Shown: one piece after another, positions 6,960 to 15,407 of the stretch | Position numbering within the stretch: the stretch's first letter is position 1 | Layout of the letters: each line of letters begins with the position of its first letter | Notes under the pieces: generated by a model | The model's database searches: none | What the model was told of the DNA's origin: nothing | What the model saw: the letters and a program-made list of their open reading frames with translations, nothing else | Position numbers and translations under genes: made by a program | Assembly: GCA_964484385.1 (NCBI GenBank) | Contig: CAZAFV010000008.1 | Location: forward strand, 1 to 64,000 | DNA: 64,000 bases | Origin: Poriferisodalis sp964484385 | GTDB taxonomy: Bacteria; Actinomycetota; Acidimicrobiia; Acidimicrobiales; Poriferisodalaceae | Reading direction: 5' to 3'

Positions 6960-7853
6960 TCAGCTACCGGGGCGGGCACCGCCGAGCGAGGAGTGGGCGG
7001 GGTCGGCGCGTGGGTCGCGGCGGGTCCACTGACCGGCTTCGACGGCGCTGAAGAAGTCCGCCGCCATCTGATTGAAGGCTGCGGGCTCCTCCAGGTTGAT
7101 CCCATGGCCGGTGCGCGGCGCGATCCACAGGCCCGCACGCGGCAGCACCCGCTTGAGGAAGACGTTCGTCTCGATGACCGGATCGTCCTCGTCGCCGACG
7201 GCCAGCAGCACGGGAACGTCGAGCCGGCGCAGCTCGGCTTCGAAGTCGTACAGCGACGGGCGCCCGGCCTGGAAGTTGCGCATGGTCAGCCCGGAGCCGA
7301 CCGCCGAGTGCTCCGACAGGTACTGCTTGAACTCCGCCCAGCCCCTGGGGTCCTTGTTCTGAAGCTGGACACGTGTGGCGCCGACAGCGAGCCGCTCCGC
7401 AGCCACCTCCATCCCTTCGTTCATCATCGCCTCGGCAGCCGCACGGACCTCGGCCAGGAACGCCTCACGGGTGTGGCCGAACGCGCCGGACCCGCCGCTG
7501 GCGAACAGCAACGACGTGACCCGTTCCGGATACCGCAGTGCGAACATCAGCCCCGTGTAGGCACCCATGCTGAGACCCACGAGGTGAGCACGCTCGATGC
7601 CGAGGCTGTCGAGGACGGCCCGCAAGTCCTCCCGCTCCCGTTCGAACGTGTAGTCGGCATCGCTGTCGGGCACTTCCGACGGCGGATAGCCGCGGGCGTT
7701 GTAGGCGACGCATCGATGGCTCCGGCTGAAGCGTCGGATCTGGCCCTCCCACGTGCGGTAGTCGGCGGCGAACTCGTGCAGCCACACGATGGGATGCCCA
7801 TCGCCGGCTTCCTCCGCGTACAGCTCGACTCCGTCTCCCTGAATCATCGGCAT
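6960..7853 (-). CDS. Alpha/beta hydrolase
   Basis: 297 residues. The fold is evident from HPIVWLHEFAADYRTWEGQI (oxyanion-hole region after strand 3), YNARGYPPS, the nucleophile elbow GLSMG, the acid in LAVGDEDDPV and the catalytic His in TGHGINLEEP. This order matches haloperoxidase/esterase-like hydrolases, and the substrate is not predictable. The frame extends upstream into the neighbouring gene. The ATG at 7853 (with another at 7847) lies 13 bp after the upstream stop and starts just before the first strand, so it is preferred. Probably cotranscribed with the upstream unknown gene. Confidence 0.8.
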   Translation of the reverse strand: MPMIQGDGVELYAEEAGDGHPIVWLHEFAADYRTWEGQIRRFSRSHRCVAYNARGYPPSEVPDSDADYTFEREREDLRAVLDSLGIERAHLVGLSMGAYTGLMFALRYPERVTSLLFASGGSGAFGHTREAFLAEVRAAAEAMMNEGMEVAAERLAVGATRVQLQNKDPRGWAEFKQYLSEHSAVGSGLTMRNFQAGRPSLYDFEAELRRLDVPVLLAVGDEDDPVIETNVFLKRVLPRAGLWIAPRTGHGINLEEPAAFNQMAADFFSAVEAGQWTRRDPRADPAHSSLGGARPGS

Positions 7854-7866
7854 GACGTCGAGTGGT

Positions 7867-8691
7867 TCAGACGCGGGCTTCTGCGGCGTAGGCCCTGTTG
7901 TACCGCTCCCGACAGATGTAGAACTCATCGGCACTCTGGAAGGCCTCGTGGGCGATCAACAGGTCGAGATTGCGCCGCACGAGACGATCGGGCGCCACTC
8001 GGGTCGCCAGCACTTGGATCGCGCCGTAGCCGACGGGTCCGCTGCCCTCTGCGGTGTCGCGGCCGTGCGTCACACCGAGCAGGTACTCAATCTCGTCGAG
8101 CATTGCGTCGAACAGCGTGTCCTCGGTGGTCCTGGGGATGAACTCGTCGGTCATCGAGCGAAGCGTCATCCACAGCCGAAGCGAGGCCTGGATCGGCGCT
8201 TCGTCCGGCTTCTTCAGGCGGTCACAATTGACCAGGTAGGTGACTCGCCCGACCCTGCCGTCCTCCTCGGCTCGTACCGTCCCGATGATCCTCGCGAGCG
8301 GATCGAGCCTATCTGCGGCAGCGGCACCGAAGGCGACGGCGTAGATCGCGAGCAGCGTGACGTGGTGCTGCAGATTGATGGCGGGCCCGCCATCAGAACT
8401 TGTGTACGGGATCCGGTTGGCCAGCAGGCGCACGGCATGTGCCCAGGCCTTGTCGTGATCGGCGCAGTTGGAGAAGTACGCACCGGTGACGAGCAACCCG
8501 ATCAGGTCAGCCGACGCATGCTCGTAGGCCCGCAGGCACTCGTCGTAGCCCTCGCAGTCGGCGCCGCGGAGGGCCTCGATGGTTCGCAGCGTCTCGTCGC
8601 TGACGAAGTCGTGGAGCTCGATGCGGCACGCCGGATCGGCCAGGAGTTCTTTGAGTTCGGCCACAGTGGCCGTTTCGGGCTGTGACGTCAC
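7867..8691 (-). CDS. Conserved-looking protein of unknown function
   Basis: 274 residues, not recognised. It looks like an all-helical soluble protein with no signal peptide or membrane segment. Notable stretches are a His pair in NLQHHVTLLAIYAVAFGAAAADRL, a Cys-containing VTYLVNCDRLKK, and a C-terminal FYICRERYNRAY. The GTG at 8691 is chosen because TACTGT lies exactly 7 nt upstream, the spacing of a leaderless actinobacterial promoter, and because longer versions would overlap the divergent nitroreductase gene. It sits 13 bp upstream of the alpha/beta hydrolase gene, suggesting a two-gene operon. Confidence 0.65.
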   Translation of the reverse strand: MTSQPETATVAELKELLADPACRIELHDFVSDETLRTIEALRGADCEGYDECLRAYEHASADLIGLLVTGAYFSNCADHDKAWAHAVRLLANRIPYTSSDGGPAINLQHHVTLLAIYAVAFGAAAADRLDPLARIIGTVRAEEDGRVGRVTYLVNCDRLKKPDEAPIQASLRLWMTLRSMTDEFIPRTTEDTLFDAMLDEIEYLLGVTHGRDTAEGSGPVGYGAIQVLATRVAPDRLVRRNLDLLIAHEAFQSADEFYICRERYNRAYAAEARV

Positions 8692-8758
8692 GCGGCCAAC
8701 AGTACTGCGCGCACTTCTACGTTCATTGCGCGGCGAGAATGGTGGTGTGGCCGTGAGC

Positions 8759-9208
8759 ATGTGGAACAACTTCACCTTCAAGCTGGCGAACTGGGCGAAC
8801 CGCACGGCGATCCGCTGCAGCGGCGGCCGCATCGGCTGGATCCACAAGGGCACACCGATCATCGAGGTGACCATGACGGGCCGGCGCAGCGGCGAGCCCC
8901 GCACCACGCTGCTGTCCGCAGTCGCCGAGCGGGACGGCGCCTTCGTCGTCATCGGCTCACGCGGGGGCGACTCGAAGCACCCCGCGTGGTTCCTGAACAT
9001 GCGCGACAACCCGTCAGTCGCGGTTCGCAACCGCAGCGGCACTCGCCAGATGACCGCCCGCCTCACCGAAGGGGACGAGCGCGCCGAGCTGTGGGAGCAA
9101 GTGACCGCCAAGGACGACCACTACCTCCGGTTCCAGGCGAGGACAGACCGGCAGTTCCCTATCGTGATGCTCGAACCCGCCGAAGACGCCGAGGCCGGGG
9201 GGAGCTGA
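8759..9208 (+). CDS. Deazaflavin (F420)-dependent nitroreductase family protein
   Basis: 149 residues of the Ddn/FDOR-A family. The chain runs from the N-terminal helix (MWNNFTFKLANWANR) to the strand EVTMTGRRSGEPRTT, then VIGSRGGDSKHPAWFLNMRDNP with VAVRNRSGTRQM following, and ends with PIVMLEP. The motif GGxxKHPxWxxNxxxNP is characteristic of F420-binding members related to mycobacterial Ddn. These enzymes use F420H2 to reduce quinones, nitro compounds or other substrates, and the physiological substrate is unknown here. Possible GTG starts exist at 8747 and 8753. It is divergent from the unknown gene ending upstream. Confidence 0.85.
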   Translation: MWNNFTFKLANWANRTAIRCSGGRIGWIHKGTPIIEVTMTGRRSGEPRTTLLSAVAERDGAFVVIGSRGGDSKHPAWFLNMRDNPSVAVRNRSGTRQMTARLTEGDERAELWEQVTAKDDHYLRFQARTDRQFPIVMLEPAEDAEAGGS

Positions 9209-9236
9209 GCGCACTCGAGCCGAGATCGGCGAAGGG

Positions 9237-10106
9237 TCAGCCGACGGTCGGGATTCTCCGCAGGTGCACGAACCAGTTGGCCAGCGACACGGCGATGCCG
9301 CCGACCACATTGCCCAGCGTCACGATCGCCAGGAAGCCGGCGAACCATGCCCCGTTCAGGCCGTCGAGCTGAGCGGTCGAGAGCCCTGCTGCCGCAGCCA
9401 CCTCGGACTGACCCGAGACCAGCATGCCGATCGGCACGAAGTACATGTCGGCCACGCTGTGCTCAAAGCCGCCGGCCACGAACGCCGAGATCGGCAGCAC
9501 CACGGCGACCAGCTTGTCGATGAGCGAGCGGCCCGCAGTGGCCAGCCACAGCGCCAGGCACACGAACACGTTCGCGAGAATCCCCCGGGCGAACACCGTG
9601 CCGAGCCCGAGATCGACCTTGGCATGCGCGTTCGTGAGCGCCGCGGCACCGAACGAATAATCAGCGATCTCCCACCAGCGCGACCAGAACACCACCAGCA
9701 CCACGGCCAAGGCGCCGGCGAAGTTGCCCAAGTACACCGAGATCCAGTTCCGGATGAGCTGGCGGACGGTGATCTGGTGATCCAGCAACCCGATCACCAT
9801 GAGGTTGTTGCCGGTGAACAGCTCCGCGCCGGTGATCACCACCAGGAACAGCCCCGTCGACAGCCCGATACCCATGAGGAGCCGGGTGGGGCCGAGGCCG
9901 AGGTTCGACGACGCCGCGATGGTGTTGGTCAGCATGGCGCCGAGCGCAACGAACACGCCTGCCATCGCAGCCAGCACCGACATCGATCCGAAGCTCAGCG
10001 CTGCGCGGCGTATGGCCAGGTGCGACACCTGCGTAGCGATGTCTGACGGCGTCAACGGCACGACCGGATTGCCGGTCGGCACACGAGGTCCGCTCGGACC
10101 AGACAT
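9237..10106 (-). CDS. Formate/nitrite transporter (FNT) family channel
   Basis: 289 residues with about six membrane helices. The FNT signature GAELFTGNNLMV follows the second helix. The later RSLIDKLVAVVLPISAFVAGG and the sequence FEHSVADMYFVPIGM contain the conserved His-bearing pore region of the family. It should move formate, nitrite or hydrosulfide across the cytoplasmic membrane. The start is taken at ATG10106, with TAGCGT 8 nt upstream as a near-leaderless promoter. Upstream in-frame codons are rich in Arg/Pro and not membrane-like. Convergent with the nitroreductase gene. No formate or nitrite enzyme is adjacent, so the cargo cannot be inferred. Confidence 0.9.
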   Translation of the reverse strand: MSGPSGPRVPTGNPVVPLTPSDIATQVSHLAIRRAALSFGSMSVLAAMAGVFVALGAMLTNTIAASSNLGLGPTRLLMGIGLSTGLFLVVITGAELFTGNNLMVIGLLDHQITVRQLIRNWISVYLGNFAGALAVVLVVFWSRWWEIADYSFGAAALTNAHAKVDLGLGTVFARGILANVFVCLALWLATAGRSLIDKLVAVVLPISAFVAGGFEHSVADMYFVPIGMLVSGQSEVAAAAGLSTAQLDGLNGAWFAGFLAIVTLGNVVGGIAVSLANWFVHLRRIPTVG

Positions 10107-10182
10107 CAATGAGGACGCTAGTTCGTGGCGCCCCCGGCCCGGTTGAGGACGCGCCGGTGTGGCGACAGTTCGAAGGGTTGGC

Positions 10183-11367
10183 CTACGAAGCGGCCCGAGC
10201 GGCGTCGAGCCAGGCGTCGACCGTGGTGCGGTTGTCTGCAATCCACTCTGTTGCCAGGTCGGCAGCTGCGGTGCCCTCGTCTTGTGCCACGTTGGCCAAT
10301 GACACCTCGATCACCGACAGCGTCACAGCCTCGAAGAGTGCCTCGGCTGCCGGGTTGGCCTCGAGGAACTCGGTGTTGGCCGTGACGAGAATGTCTGCCG
10401 CGACCCAGCCGATCGGGCACAAACCCTCAGCGTGGTCTGCGGCGGCGGGGCATAGGTCTGACCCGATGACGGCATAGCCACCGGTCCCGTCGGCACCCCG
10501 CTGATCGTGTGCCTCGCCGCCCTCGAAGCCGGTCGGATTCGAGTCGTCCAGAATCTGCTCGACGCCCAGCCAGTACACGTTGTCGCCCGGCCGGAGCAGG
10601 GTGATGTACGCCGACGGGGTCCACATGTAGATCACCATCGGAACACCCTCATCCGCGGCATCCACCGCCTGGGCGAACATCGCGTCGTAGCCGGCGATCG
10701 TCTGCGAAATGTTGTCCCAGCCAGAGAATGCGATCTGCGAATCGATGATGTTGTCGCAGGTCCACGACTCGGTACACCCGAAAATGTCCGCAATGCCGTT
10801 GCCGGGCACCGGATCAGTCGCGTCGAACGCCGCGAGCGCGTCGGCGTTGCGGTTGAGCTCGTCCATCGTGTACACGCCGAACTCGTCCGCGAATGACTTG
10901 GTGATCAGGAAACCCTGGATGCCGCCGGCGATCATCTGCTCGCCGACAACGGTCAGGTGATCGCCGACGAGCGAACTGTCGGGCAGCTCGCCCGCGAGCC
11001 ACGACAGGTGCAGCGGGTACCAGCCGTTCGCCCAGAAGTCCATCTGGCCTTCCGCCATTGCGACATAGGCGAGGTTGGGACCGAGCTCCAGCTCGGCGGG
11101 ATCGGACACGTGGTAGCCGAGTTCTCCGAGCAACTGGCGAAATATTTCGGCTTGGAAGTAACCGCTGTTCCAGTTCGCCCGGCCCAGGGTGACCGACACG
11201 CCCTCGCCGGGCGTCAGCGAAACCTCATCGGGCATGGCGGCCTCTGTCGGCGCAGGTTCCGCGGGAGCCGCTGGGGCTTCGCTGTCGTCGGAATCACCAC
11301 ACGACGCTACGAAGAGCGTCGCGGCTGCGATCAGCAGCGAAGTCTTGAAGAACCGCGAGTGCGTCAC
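10183..11367 (-). CDS. Glycine betaine/proline-type ABC transporter substrate-binding lipoprotein
   Basis: 394 residues. A lipoprotein signal (SLLIAAATLFVASC) is followed by an Ala/Pro/Glu-rich linker. The mature part has the ProX/OpuAC features: VTLGRANWNSGYFQAEIF, then GQMDFWANGWYPLHLSW, and the second lobe VPMVIYMWTPSAYITLL. Trp and Tyr residues in these regions normally cage a quaternary amine. The GTG start at 11367 has GAGGAGG about 9 nt upstream, a strong Shine-Dalgarno that decides the start. No permease or ATPase gene flanks it, so it is an orphan here and must work with components encoded elsewhere. Confidence 0.85.
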   Translation of the reverse strand: MTHSRFFKTSLLIAAATLFVASCGDSDDSEAPAAPAEPAPTEAAMPDEVSLTPGEGVSVTLGRANWNSGYFQAEIFRQLLGELGYHVSDPAELELGPNLAYVAMAEGQMDFWANGWYPLHLSWLAGELPDSSLVGDHLTVVGEQMIAGGIQGFLITKSFADEFGVYTMDELNRNADALAAFDATDPVPGNGIADIFGCTESWTCDNIIDSQIAFSGWDNISQTIAGYDAMFAQAVDAADEGVPMVIYMWTPSAYITLLRPGDNVYWLGVEQILDDSNPTGFEGGEAHDQRGADGTGGYAVIGSDLCPAAADHAEGLCPIGWVAADILVTANTEFLEANPAAEALFEAVTLSVIEVSLANVAQDEGTAAADLATEWIADNRTTVDAWLDAARAAS

Positions 11368-11447
11368 AGGGAAGTGCCTCCTCGTACGTGAGGTTGCGAC
11401 GCCTCGAATCGCGAACACGCCACCGCGGCGCCACATCCGACTCTACG

Positions 11448-12839
11448 TCACGCTCTGACAGCGCCTGACTGCGGTCCCTGGACCATCGCTTCGGCCGCCG
11501 CATCGGCTGCGATGACGTCGAAGGTCATGTTGACGAAGCGCCAGTCGGACTCCGGCGCCACGGCCTGCACGGGAGCCTGCACGGCCGCAAAGCCTGGCCG
11601 CGCACGGCGTGGCAGCCCAAGCGACGCAAACATGCCGACCACGCCAAGCGCCGCCGACAGCAGGAAGACGGGCGTGAACGACCCGGCCGCGTCGGCAATG
11701 AATCCGCCGAGCTGCGGCGAGATCATCTGAGCCACGCCGAAGCAGAAGGTGGTGGCGGAAAACGCGGGTCCGTAGTCGTCGGTGGTGGTGTTGTTGACGA
11801 CATAGACGGTCAGCACCGTGGGCATGGCAGCGAACAACACGCCGATAGCCACCGACAGGACGATCGTCGGCACGAACCAACCCGGCAAGATCAGCGTGGT
11901 GACGATGGCCCAGCCCGCGAATGACATCGCCAGTGTCGGTCTCGGTCCGATGCGTTCCGAGATCGCGATGAACAGCGGTCCGCCGAAGATCATCGCCAAG
12001 CCGACGAGCGTGAACGCCAGCGCTGCCTGCGAGCTGGTCCAACCGCTGTCGTCCTCGAGCCGTGTGGTCAAGAACGCGATGACCATCAGGTACAGCAACC
12101 CGAAGGTGACGAATGCCCCTACGAGCGGCACCCAGCCGGGCATCCGCCGCAGTGCGCTGAATCCGCCGACGCCTGTCCGTGACGCAAGCCGCTCTTGGCG
12201 ATGGCCGATGAACAGCAGCACCCCGGCCGCCACGATGGCGCCGATGATGAGCTGCACGAAGTACACGTTGCGCCAGGACGCGTCGCCCATGGTGGAGCGA
12301 ACGAAGCTCGCGAGCTGACCGGCGAAGACAACGCCGAAACCCATCCCCGCGCCGAGGAAACCCACGGCGAGACCGCGCCGCTCAGGAGCTATCGCATCGG
12401 CGGTGACGACCGGGGCGGGAATCCAGGTCAGAGCGCCGCCCAGACCCTGCGTGAACAATCCGACACCCAGCACCGCCGCCCCTGGAGCGACGGTTGCGAG
12501 CGCCTGGCCGATGATGGCGAGCACTAGTCCGACCCGCATCACGGACAACAGTCGAAAGCGGCTGGAGGCCGCGGCGACGACAAGGGTGCCCAGCAGGTAG
12601 GCCGCCATGTTGACAGTTGCGAGCGACCCGGCGACCGTGTTCGACAGGTCGAGATCGTCACGCACTGCGGGAAGCAGCACTCCGTAGGTGAATCGCCCGA
12701 ACGACTGAGCGATGGCAGCGAGCAGCGCCATCAGGATCACGGCGGCCGTACCCATCAGCCTGCGCCGATGGGATGTCGCGTCGCTGCCGAGGTCGGTCAC
12801 GAGTGTCCATGCAACAGGCAATCGTTCGGTTCTGCACAT
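11448..12839 (-). CDS. MFS transporter (YbfB/YjiJ-like), paralogue 1
   Basis: About 463 residues with twelve predicted helices. The first helix region QSFGRFTYGVLLPAVRDDL, followed by LSNTVAGSL, is shared almost word for word with the second MFS gene at 21950-23224. Between helices 5 and 6 there is APERRGLAVGFLGAGMG. The substrate is unknown, and family members are often exporters. The start is uncertain: ATG12839 gives an extra cytoplasmic tail, and GTG12800 would place the first helix nearer the N-terminus. The gene lies 80 bp downstream-to-upstream of the binding-protein gene on the same strand but is not an ABC component. Confidence 0.82.
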   Translation of the reverse strand: MCRTERLPVAWTLVTDLGSDATSHRRRLMGTAAVILMALLAAIAQSFGRFTYGVLLPAVRDDLDLSNTVAGSLATVNMAAYLLGTLVVAAASSRFRLLSVMRVGLVLAIIGQALATVAPGAAVLGVGLFTQGLGGALTWIPAPVVTADAIAPERRGLAVGFLGAGMGFGVVFAGQLASFVRSTMGDASWRNVYFVQLIIGAIVAAGVLLFIGHRQERLASRTGVGGFSALRRMPGWVPLVGAFVTFGLLYLMVIAFLTTRLEDDSGWTSSQAALAFTLVGLAMIFGGPLFIAISERIGPRPTLAMSFAGWAIVTTLILPGWFVPTIVLSVAIGVLFAAMPTVLTVYVVNNTTTDDYGPAFSATTFCFGVAQMISPQLGGFIADAAGSFTPVFLLSAALGVVGMFASLGLPRRARPGFAAVQAPVQAVAPESDWRFVNMTFDVIAADAAAEAMVQGPQSGAVRA

Positions 12840-13039
12840 GTCGCCCGTGCTCCGGGCGCCCGGGCCGGATGCGGGAGTCGCAAGATGGCGAAAGCGCACG
12901 CAGCCAACTGCGGGGGATTCGGCCAGGCGGCGGTCTTCGAAGTACTCGGGTGCGACACTCTCGGGATGGACGCGATGCGCCCAGCCCGGCGGACAGGGCC
13001 ATCACGGTTGGTCGTGGTGCGAGACCGGCAGCGCGCGTC

Positions 13040-13654
13040 GTGAACCAGGAACAGTTCGCCAACCTGGTGGCCGTCGTTGCGACGGCCGTGACGTTCATGC
13101 AAGTCGTTCCCCAGGTCGTGCGGCTGGTGCGCCTGAAGCGGACCGAAGGCGCCTCGCCCGCCTGGGCAGCCATCGGCATGGTGATCAACATCGGCTGGAC
13201 GGCGTATGTGATCGCCGAGGAATTCTGGGTCACCATTCCTGCCGTACTCGCCGCTGTCATCAGCTTCGGTGTCGTGCTGTACCTGCTCTGGCGCAACGGC
13301 GCCGATGTGCGTGTCGCCGTCATTGCCGGCATCGCAGTGGGGGTGGCATCAGTGGGCTTGCAGCTCGTCGCGGGCTGGACCGTCCTGGGCACGGTGCTGG
13401 GTTTGTCGAACGGCCTCTACCTCGGACCGTCTGTGTGGGCCGCATGGCGTTCGTACGCGCCGGTCGGCGTAGCCCCGCTCACCTGGGTGCTCACCGCCGG
13501 CGAAGGCATCTTGTGGGGCTACTACGGGGTGCTCGTGGAAGCGATACCGATCATGGTGTACGGAAGCACGGCATTCCTGCTTGCAGCGCTCATACTGCTG
13601 CGGCTGTGGATCACCCGCCACCGGATCCAGGCGGAACTCACCTCGCCCGACTGA
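13040..13654 (+). CDS. PQ-loop (SemiSWEET/MtN3-like) membrane protein
   Basis: 204 residues, almost entirely hydrophobic, with about seven helices. The first bundle contains the PQ-loop motif FMQVVPQVVRLVRLKRTEGA, typical of SWEET/PQ-loop transporters. The second half is less clear but has a similar bundle length, so it may be a duplicated three-helix unit. The GTG start is chosen because the frame before it is Arg-rich and non-membrane. Such proteins transport sugars or amino acids, or are of unknown function in bacteria. The 200 bp between it and the divergent MFS gene presumably carries both promoters. Confidence 0.7.
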   Translation: MNQEQFANLVAVVATAVTFMQVVPQVVRLVRLKRTEGASPAWAAIGMVINIGWTAYVIAEEFWVTIPAVLAAVISFGVVLYLLWRNGADVRVAVIAGIAVGVASVGLQLVAGWTVLGTVLGLSNGLYLGPSVWAAWRSYAPVGVAPLTWVLTAGEGILWGYYGVLVEAIPIMVYGSTAFLLAALILLRLWITRHRIQAELTSPD

Positions 13655-13655
13655 C

Positions 13656-13675
13656 GGGCAGGCATTCGCCTGCCC
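13656..13675. terminator. Hairpin between convergent genes
   Basis: A perfect 8-bp inverted repeat, GGGCAGGC and GCCTGCCC with an ATTC loop, begins one base after the stop of the PQ-loop gene and lies before the convergent stop of the next gene. There is no strong T-run. It probably serves as a bidirectional terminator or mRNA 3' end. Confidence 0.5.
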
Positions 13676-13691
13676 TGCACTCGATGCTCGA

Positions 13692-14162
13692 CTACGACGC
13701 GGGAATCGGGCAGGCGACCGCTCGGTAGGTACGCAGCCGCTTGCGCAGCGTCCACACCAGGAGTGCGACGGCAGCCAGCCCGACGAAAGGTTGCACCGGC
13801 GCCCACCACGACAGCGCCCCCGAGATGCCCACGAGCGCCACGACCGCCTGGTTGCACACCGGGCAGCCGACGGCAAGGAACGAGACCAGCCCGCCCCACA
13901 AGGTGGTGGTGCCCTGCCGTTCAACGGCCTCTTCGGTGCCTGTCTCAGCGCTCGACGGCGGCCGGATCGCGAAGATCAGGCCGATCAGTGCCGAGGTGAT
14001 CGCCAAGATCACCCAGTCGAGCCACCAAGCGTCGATCGGTCGGCCAAAAATCGGCGTGTCGATCAGGTCCGACGGAATCCCGATGAGCACGGCGGCAATG
14101 ACGCCGTACACCACGGCTCGCGGCCACACCGCACGCGGCAGCTCCCGCAGTTCGCTCAGCAC
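13692..14162 (-). CDS. Small integral membrane protein with a CPVCN motif
   Basis: 156 residues with about four hydrophobic segments. The third begins FLAVGCPVCNQAVVALVGISGA, placing a CxxC pair next to a membrane helix. This arrangement is seen in small membrane proteins of unknown function and in thiol-redox membrane proteins of the VKOR/DsbB kind. Here there is only one pair, so no activity is claimed. The start is GTG. It is convergent with the PQ-loop gene. It could accept electrons from a periplasmic thioredoxin-like protein such as the one at 15408-16484, which is speculation. Confidence 0.6.
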   Translation of the reverse strand: MLSELRELPRAVWPRAVVYGVIAAVLIGIPSDLIDTPIFGRPIDAWWLDWVILAITSALIGLIFAIRPPSSAETGTEEAVERQGTTTLWGGLVSFLAVGCPVCNQAVVALVGISGALSWWAPVQPFVGLAAVALLVWTLRKRLRTYRAVACPIPAS

Positions 14163-14231
14163 CGCGGCGACGCTACCGCGCCCCCAGTCCCGCCCATCCG
14201 CGCCCCAGCTAACCCTCAGACTCGGGCGTAG

Positions 14232-14486
14232 TCAGCGTTCGAGTTCGCGGAGGGTTTCGAGGAGGGTGGCGGTGTCGCGCATCCAGCTCACGACCCGGTC
14301 GATGCAATCCGGGCGGGTCACGTCGAGCAGCAGCGTGGCAACGGCGACCGTGGCACCCGTGTCGTCATCGGCGACCATCGTGGTCGTCGGCCGGAGGCGT
14401 GCATCGGCGGCAACCAATACTCCAGCCGCACGGAGCTGACGACGCTGCAGCTCGCCGCCGTCATCGTTCATGAGCTCATCTTCCAT
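14232..14486 (-). CDS. Small protein of unknown function with a canonical promoter
   Basis: 84 residues, acidic N-terminus (MEDELMNDDGGE), an Arg/Ala-rich stretch, a hydrophobic VAVATLLLDV and a charged C-terminal helix. No family recognised. Support for being a gene comes from the upstream sequence. TTGGAC, 18 bp and TAAATT end 7 nt before this ATG, the geometry of a leaderless transcript, within an AT-rich island that contrasts with the GC-rich surroundings. An internal ATG at 14471 is possible. Confidence 0.5.
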   Translation of the reverse strand: MEDELMNDDGGELQRRQLRAAGVLVAADARLRPTTTMVADDDTGATVAVATLLLDVTRPDCIDRVVSWMRDTATLLETLRELER

Positions 14487-14493
14487 ATATTTC

Positions 14494-14523
14494 AATTTAT
14501 TTCATTATCTTCCAATTGTCCAA
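14494..14523 (-). promoter_or_regulatory. Leaderless promoter of the small ORF
   Basis: Reading the minus strand: TTGGAC (14523-14518), an 18-bp spacer, then TAAATT (14499-14494), with the ATG 7 nt downstream at 14486. It is embedded in about 50 bp of AT-rich DNA. It is one of the best sigma-70-type matches in the window. Confidence 0.55.
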
Positions 14524-14640
14524 GTAATTTTTGTGCGGACGCAACGGGCAATGGCAGCGGCCCAATCTGAGGGCCGACGTGACGGGCGGGGGCGTAGAGT
14601 CGCTGGTCGATCAAGCCAACTCGCGGAATGAAATCGTCGT

Positions 14641-15396
14641 ATGGCTGCAGACAATCCCGCTGACGACACCGAGCCGGGCTCGGTCGCGGTTGGGCACCGG
14701 TTTGCGGCCGCGCTGCGGGAAGCTGGGCTGTCGGTCATCGCCGAGATCAAACGGCGCTCGCCGTCTCGCGGGGCGCTGCGGGCCGATGCCGACGCAGCCG
14801 ATCTGGCATCGGAGTACAAGGCGGGCGGGGCGGCCTGCCTGTCGGTGCTGACCGAGAGCGAACGATTCAGCGGCTCCCCCGAGGACTTGCAAGCTGCCAA
14901 GGCTGTGACCGGCCTGCCGGTGCTGCGCAAGGACTTCCTGCGCACGCTCGATGATGTGCGCGACAGCCACGCCATGGGCGCCGACGCAATGCTCGTCATC
15001 CTCGCCGACATCGACCCGACTCAGCTGCCGCCCATGCAAGAACTGGCGCTGTCGCTGGGCATCGACGTGCTCACCGAGGTCCGCGACGAGGCAGAGCTGG
15101 AAGCGGCAGTCGATCTCGGCGCCTACATGATCGCCATCAACCAGCGCGACAACCCCGAATCGACCAAGTTCACCGTCGACTACGACAAGGCCGTCCGTGT
15201 CAGCCGCTGTTTCGAGAACATCGACGACCGAATCCTGTTGATTGCGGCCTCGGGCATCGGCGTACCCGGCGGCACGTCCATGCGAGCGATAGCCGACGCC
15301 GGCTACGACGCCGCCCTGATCGGCGAAGCACTGGTGGTGGCCGATGACCCGCCCGAGCTGCTGCGCGACCTGCTCGCCGACGCCCGCGGCCACTAG
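14641..15396 (+). CDS. Indole-3-glycerol-phosphate-synthase-like (TrpC-like) protein
   Basis: 251-residue TIM barrel of the TrpC family. LSVIAEIKRRSPSRG supplies the catalytic Glu and Lys of strand 1, CLSVLTESERFSGS and VLRKDFL (second Lys) follow, then VLTEVRDEAEL (Glu) and AINQRDN (Asn, Arg). Two departures are visible. The conserved ESG near strand 8 reads AASGIGVPGG, so the phosphate-side Glu is Ala. The N-terminal extension before strand 1 is only about 30 residues, shorter than usual. No other trp gene is nearby. It may be a diverged paralogue rather than the housekeeping enzyme. The start ATG14641 lacks an obvious Shine-Dalgarno. Confidence 0.75.
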   Translation: MAADNPADDTEPGSVAVGHRFAAALREAGLSVIAEIKRRSPSRGALRADADAADLASEYKAGGAACLSVLTESERFSGSPEDLQAAKAVTGLPVLRKDFLRTLDDVRDSHAMGADAMLVILADIDPTQLPPMQELALSLGIDVLTEVRDEAELEAAVDLGAYMIAINQRDNPESTKFTVDYDKAVRVSRCFENIDDRILLIAASGIGVPGGTSMRAIADAGYDAALIGEALVVADDPPELLRDLLADARGH

Positions 15397-15407
15397 CCGC
15401 TCCCCGA

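Noticed and set aside
6387..8141. Plus-strand open frame of 584 codons
   Set aside because: Antisense to the Fe-S, hydrolase and unknown genes; composition is shadow-like.
12768..13043. Plus-strand ORF of 91 codons ahead of the PQ-loop gene
   Set aside because: Overlaps the MFS 5' end and the divergent promoter region; no family features and no ribosome site.
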